Below, piece after piece: positions 5,380-7,677 of a stretch of DNA of 7,677 nt (position 1 is the first letter of the stretch; every line of letters begins with the position of its first letter). The translations under genes were made by a program, and so were the position numbers. The stretch spans positions 1 to 7,677 of the forward strand of contig CAKKRN010000264.1 of assembly GCA_919902745.1 (NCBI GenBank), read 5' to 3'. This stretch comes from Syntrophaceae bacterium (GTDB taxonomy: Bacteria; Desulfobacterota; Syntrophia; Syntrophales; UBA5619). Below the pieces are notes generated by a model. The model worked only from the letters and a program-made list of their open reading frames with translations. It made no database searches and had not been told where the DNA came from.

Positions 5380-7677
5380 TTAACTGTTTGTCCCAGTGAA
5401 AAAAGGCGAAACCTGCAAGGCTCCTATTTTCGCCTCTAATTGATTACCGCGAAAATGCATCAGATCAATGGCCCGCGCCGGACACTCCGCTGCACAGGTG
5501 CCGCAGCCCTTGCAAAGAACTGCATCAATCTCCGCCTCGCCATGCATATTCACTACGGGCACATCATAGGGACATACCCGGACACAGGTCAGGCAGGCGG
5601 CACAACGTTCTCCCGAAACAACCGCCACCACCCCGCCAACCAGCAGGGAATCACGGGAAAGAATAGTAGCTGACCGGGCGGCGGCGGCCTCTGCCTGGGC
5701 AATCGTTTCATTGATCGTCTTCGGATAATGCGCCATACCGCACAGATAAAGGCCGTCACTGGCAAAATCTACGGGGCGGAGTTTCATGTGCGCCTCAAGG
5801 AAGAATCCCTCGGAACTCAAGGGAAATTTAAATATATTTGCCAGCTCTCTGCTTCCCTCAGAGGGGATGACAGCCTGAGAGAGTACGAGAATATCCGGCG
5901 TAAGCGTAAGGGGCAGATGAAGCATCGGTTCCTCAATCTCTACCTGAAGCCTTCCATCCATTGACGCAACCCGCGGCTTATTTCGGTCGTCAAAACGGAT
6001 GAAGATAACCCCCTTTACCCTCGCTTCCGTGTAAATGCTTTCCTTGAAGCCGTATGCTCTCATATCTTTGAATAAAATGATAATGGAACATTCAGGGTTC
6101 ATTTCCTTCATCTTCACAGCATTTTTGAGCGCAAGCGCGCAGCAGAGACGGCTGCAATAAAAGGGAATCAGGCCGTTATCGTCCCAGGGTCCAGCACACT
6201 GAATCATGACAAGAGATTTCGCATCGGTAAGAACAGGATCGCGGACAGCAATCATATTTTCAAAGTCCCTTTGGGTAATCACCTGTTCATTATCCCCCAG
6301 CAGATAGTTCTTGCCCCGGTATTCCCTGCCTCCGCTGGCAATGATTGTCGTTCCATGTTCGATGATCATCTGGCGGGGACCGTCAACCTCGGCAACCTTC
6401 GTTTGAAAGTTGCCCATTGCCCCGCTGTTTTCCACTACTCTATAGCCACGCAGGACTTCTATTCGAGGATGAGTATCTACTCGTTTTTTGAGATCTTCAA
6501 GAAATTGATGTGGATCACCGCCTTCCGCACTGAAATGTATGTGCTGAAGGGAACCGCCCAGTTCTTTTTCCCTCTCCAGCAGGTAGACGACAAATCCCTG
6601 ATCTGCCAGGTTCAAGGAGCTGATCATACCGGCTAAACCACCGCCCACAACGAGAGATTTGTGCACAAGGCTACGTTCCGTAAGGTGGAGTGGCTCCAAA
6701 TTGGACGAACAGGCAACGGCCATGTTGACAAGCTGTTTCGCCTTTTCCGTCGCCTCCTTATTTTTTCCCATATGCACCCAGGAACACTGATCGCGGATGT
6801 TGGCCATTTCGAAGAGGTAGGGATTGATGCCCACTTCCCGGATCGTTTCCCGGAACAGCGGTTCATGGGTGCGCGGAGAGCAGGAAGATACAACCAGCCG
6901 GTTCAGTCCCAGTTCCACTATCCTTTCTTGAATCAGTTTCAGTGAATCGGCAGAACAGGTGTAGGTTGTATTTTCCGCATGGACAACACCGGGAAGATTC
7001 TTTACATGGGCAACCACGTCTTTTACATCCACCGTCCCGGCAATATTGGAACCGCAACTACAGACGAAGACGCCGATCCTCGGCTCTTCCTCTGGGGAGA
7101 TTACCTTTTCAGGTGGATAGTCCTTCTTGCGTACCAGTGTCCCGCGAGCTTCGCCCAAAAGGGCAAGGGCCTTTGCCGCGGCGCCGCTTGCCTGCGTCAC
7201 GCTATCGGGTATGTCTTTTGGCTCTGCAAAAGAACCGCACACATAGATGCCGGGACGGCTTGTTTCCAGGGGATGGAAATCCCGGGTAAAGCAAAACTGG
7301 TGAACATTCAGGTCGATCCCGGCCACACCAGCCAATTCTCTGATCTGTGCAGGGGCGGACATGCCGATGCTGAGGATAACCAGATCCACCCGTTCTTCCC
7401 GTATGGCGGGATCATCCATTCCGTTACGATAGCGGATAATGATCTCTTTCGATTGCGGGTCTTCTTCCAGAGCGGAAATCCGGCAGGAAACATAGGTTAT
7501 CCCCTTTGATTTGCCTCTCTCATAATAGGCGTCAAAACCTTTGCTGAAGGCGCGCATATCCATCTGAAATATGCGGCATTCCACCCCCGGCAAATGCTCC
7601 ATGGCCAGCATGGCTTCCTTCGTGGCATACATGCAGCAAACGGAGCTGCAGTAGTCGTTGTCTTTGTTGCGGGAGCC
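5380..7677 (-). CDS. hdrA: HdrA-like flavin and iron-sulfur electron-transfer subunit, two-module (partial, 5' end outside window)
   Basis: The last 765 codons of an HdrA-family protein; the frame is open to the window edge, so the Met at 7632 is internal. HdrA carries FAD and [4Fe-4S] clusters and splits or passes electrons between low-potential ferredoxin and HdrBC or similar partners in the cytoplasm. Counting from the first visible residue, about 1-175 are the end of one flavin module (YCSSVCCMYATK, then GIYVCGSFAEPKDIPDSVTQ). A second module follows: N-terminal HdrA domain (VFVCSCGSN, 203-211; SSCSPRTHEPLF; ANIRDQCSWVH), Rossmann VVGGGLAGM (343-351), FYCSRLCC (506-513), LYLCGMAHYPK. The C-terminus has two [4Fe-4S] motifs: Cys692, 695, 698, 702 and Cys722, 725, 728, 732. 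The second module lacks the inserted ferredoxin domain and the following Cys motif of archaeal HdrA. HdrB and HdrC partners are not in view. The response regulator follows in the same operon. Confidence 0.92.
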   Translation of the reverse strand, partial: GSRNKDNDYCSSVCCMYATKEAMLAMEHLPGVECRIFQMDMRAFSKGFDAYYERGKSKGITYVSCRISALEEDPQSKEIIIRYRNGMDDPAIREERVDLVILSIGMSAPAQIRELAGVAGIDLNVHQFCFTRDFHPLETSRPGIYVCGSFAEPKDIPDSVTQASGAAAKALALLGEARGTLVRKKDYPPEKVISPEEEPRIGVFVCSCGSNIAGTVDVKDVVAHVKNLPGVVHAENTTYTCSADSLKLIQERIVELGLNRLVVSSCSPRTHEPLFRETIREVGINPYLFEMANIRDQCSWVHMGKNKEATEKAKQLVNMAVACSSNLEPLHLTERSLVHKSLVVGGGLAGMISSLNLADQGFVVYLLEREKELGGSLQHIHFSAEGGDPHQFLEDLKKRVDTHPRIEVLRGYRVVENSGAMGNFQTKVAEVDGPRQMIIEHGTTIIASGGREYRGKNYLLGDNEQVITQRDFENMIAVRDPVLTDAKSLVMIQCAGPWDDNGLIPFYCSRLCCALALKNAVKMKEMNPECSIIILFKDMRAYGFKESIYTEARVKGVIFIRFDDRNKPRVASMDGRLQVEIEEPMLHLPLTLTPDILVLSQAVIPSEGSRELANIFKFPLSSEGFFLEAHMKLRPVDFASDGLYLCGMAHYPKTINETIAQAEAAAARSATILSRDSLLVGGVVAVVSGERCAACLTCVRVCPYDVPVVNMHGEAEIDAVLCKGCGTCAAECPARAIDLMHFRGNQLEAKIGALQVSPFFTGTNS

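Noticed and set aside
6979..7509. Long plus-strand ORF of 176 codons
   Set aside because: It is the antisense shadow of the hdrA coding sequence, whose frame carries clear conserved motifs.

Overview
The window looks like a piece of chromosome from a strictly anaerobic, probably syntrophic or sulfate-reducing bacterium, most likely of the former Deltaproteobacteria (Desulfobacterota, for example Syntrophales). The main basis is a large HdrA-type flavin/iron-sulfur electron-transfer subunit followed by response-regulator genes, plus a relic of a methylenetetrahydrofolate reductase C-terminal domain. The taxonomic placement is inference. Every gene I can support is on the minus strand, so the window is read from its right end to its left.

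Right half (7677 to about 3361): a signalling and electron-transfer operon. It starts with the C-terminal 765 codons of an HdrA-like protein whose 5' end lies outside the window. Twenty bases after its stop comes a CheY-like single-domain response regulator with a perfect Shine-Dalgarno. After 88 more bases comes a soluble receiver-PAS-histidine kinase. The layout suggests that HdrA-based electron transfer is coupled to, or sensed by, a phosphorelay. HdrB, HdrC and any MvhD-type partner are not in the window.

Middle (about 3360 to 1600): a gene graveyard. In order of transcription there are a good promoter, a roughly 66-codon piece of the Cys-rich MTHFR C-terminal domain, the N-terminal third of a DNA methyltransferase with its own promoter, the C-terminal half of what looks like a metallo-beta-lactamase-fold hydrolase joined directly to the methyltransferase stump, a cyclic-nucleotide-binding domain in another frame, and a 44-codon open tail. 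These pieces do not form a coherent pathway and are best read as deletion leftovers, although the cyclic-nucleotide-binding ORF is intact as a domain.

Left part (about 1640 to 1): a class II Fic-domain AMPylator-type protein with a C-terminal winged-helix-like region. It is preceded by a promoter flanked by two pairs of TTGCCGAT-type direct repeats, each with a 12-bp period, which look like operators. After a 188-bp gap comes the start of a membrane-anchored protein cut by the window edge. No tRNA, rRNA, CRISPR array, insertion sequence or convincing intrinsic terminator was seen.
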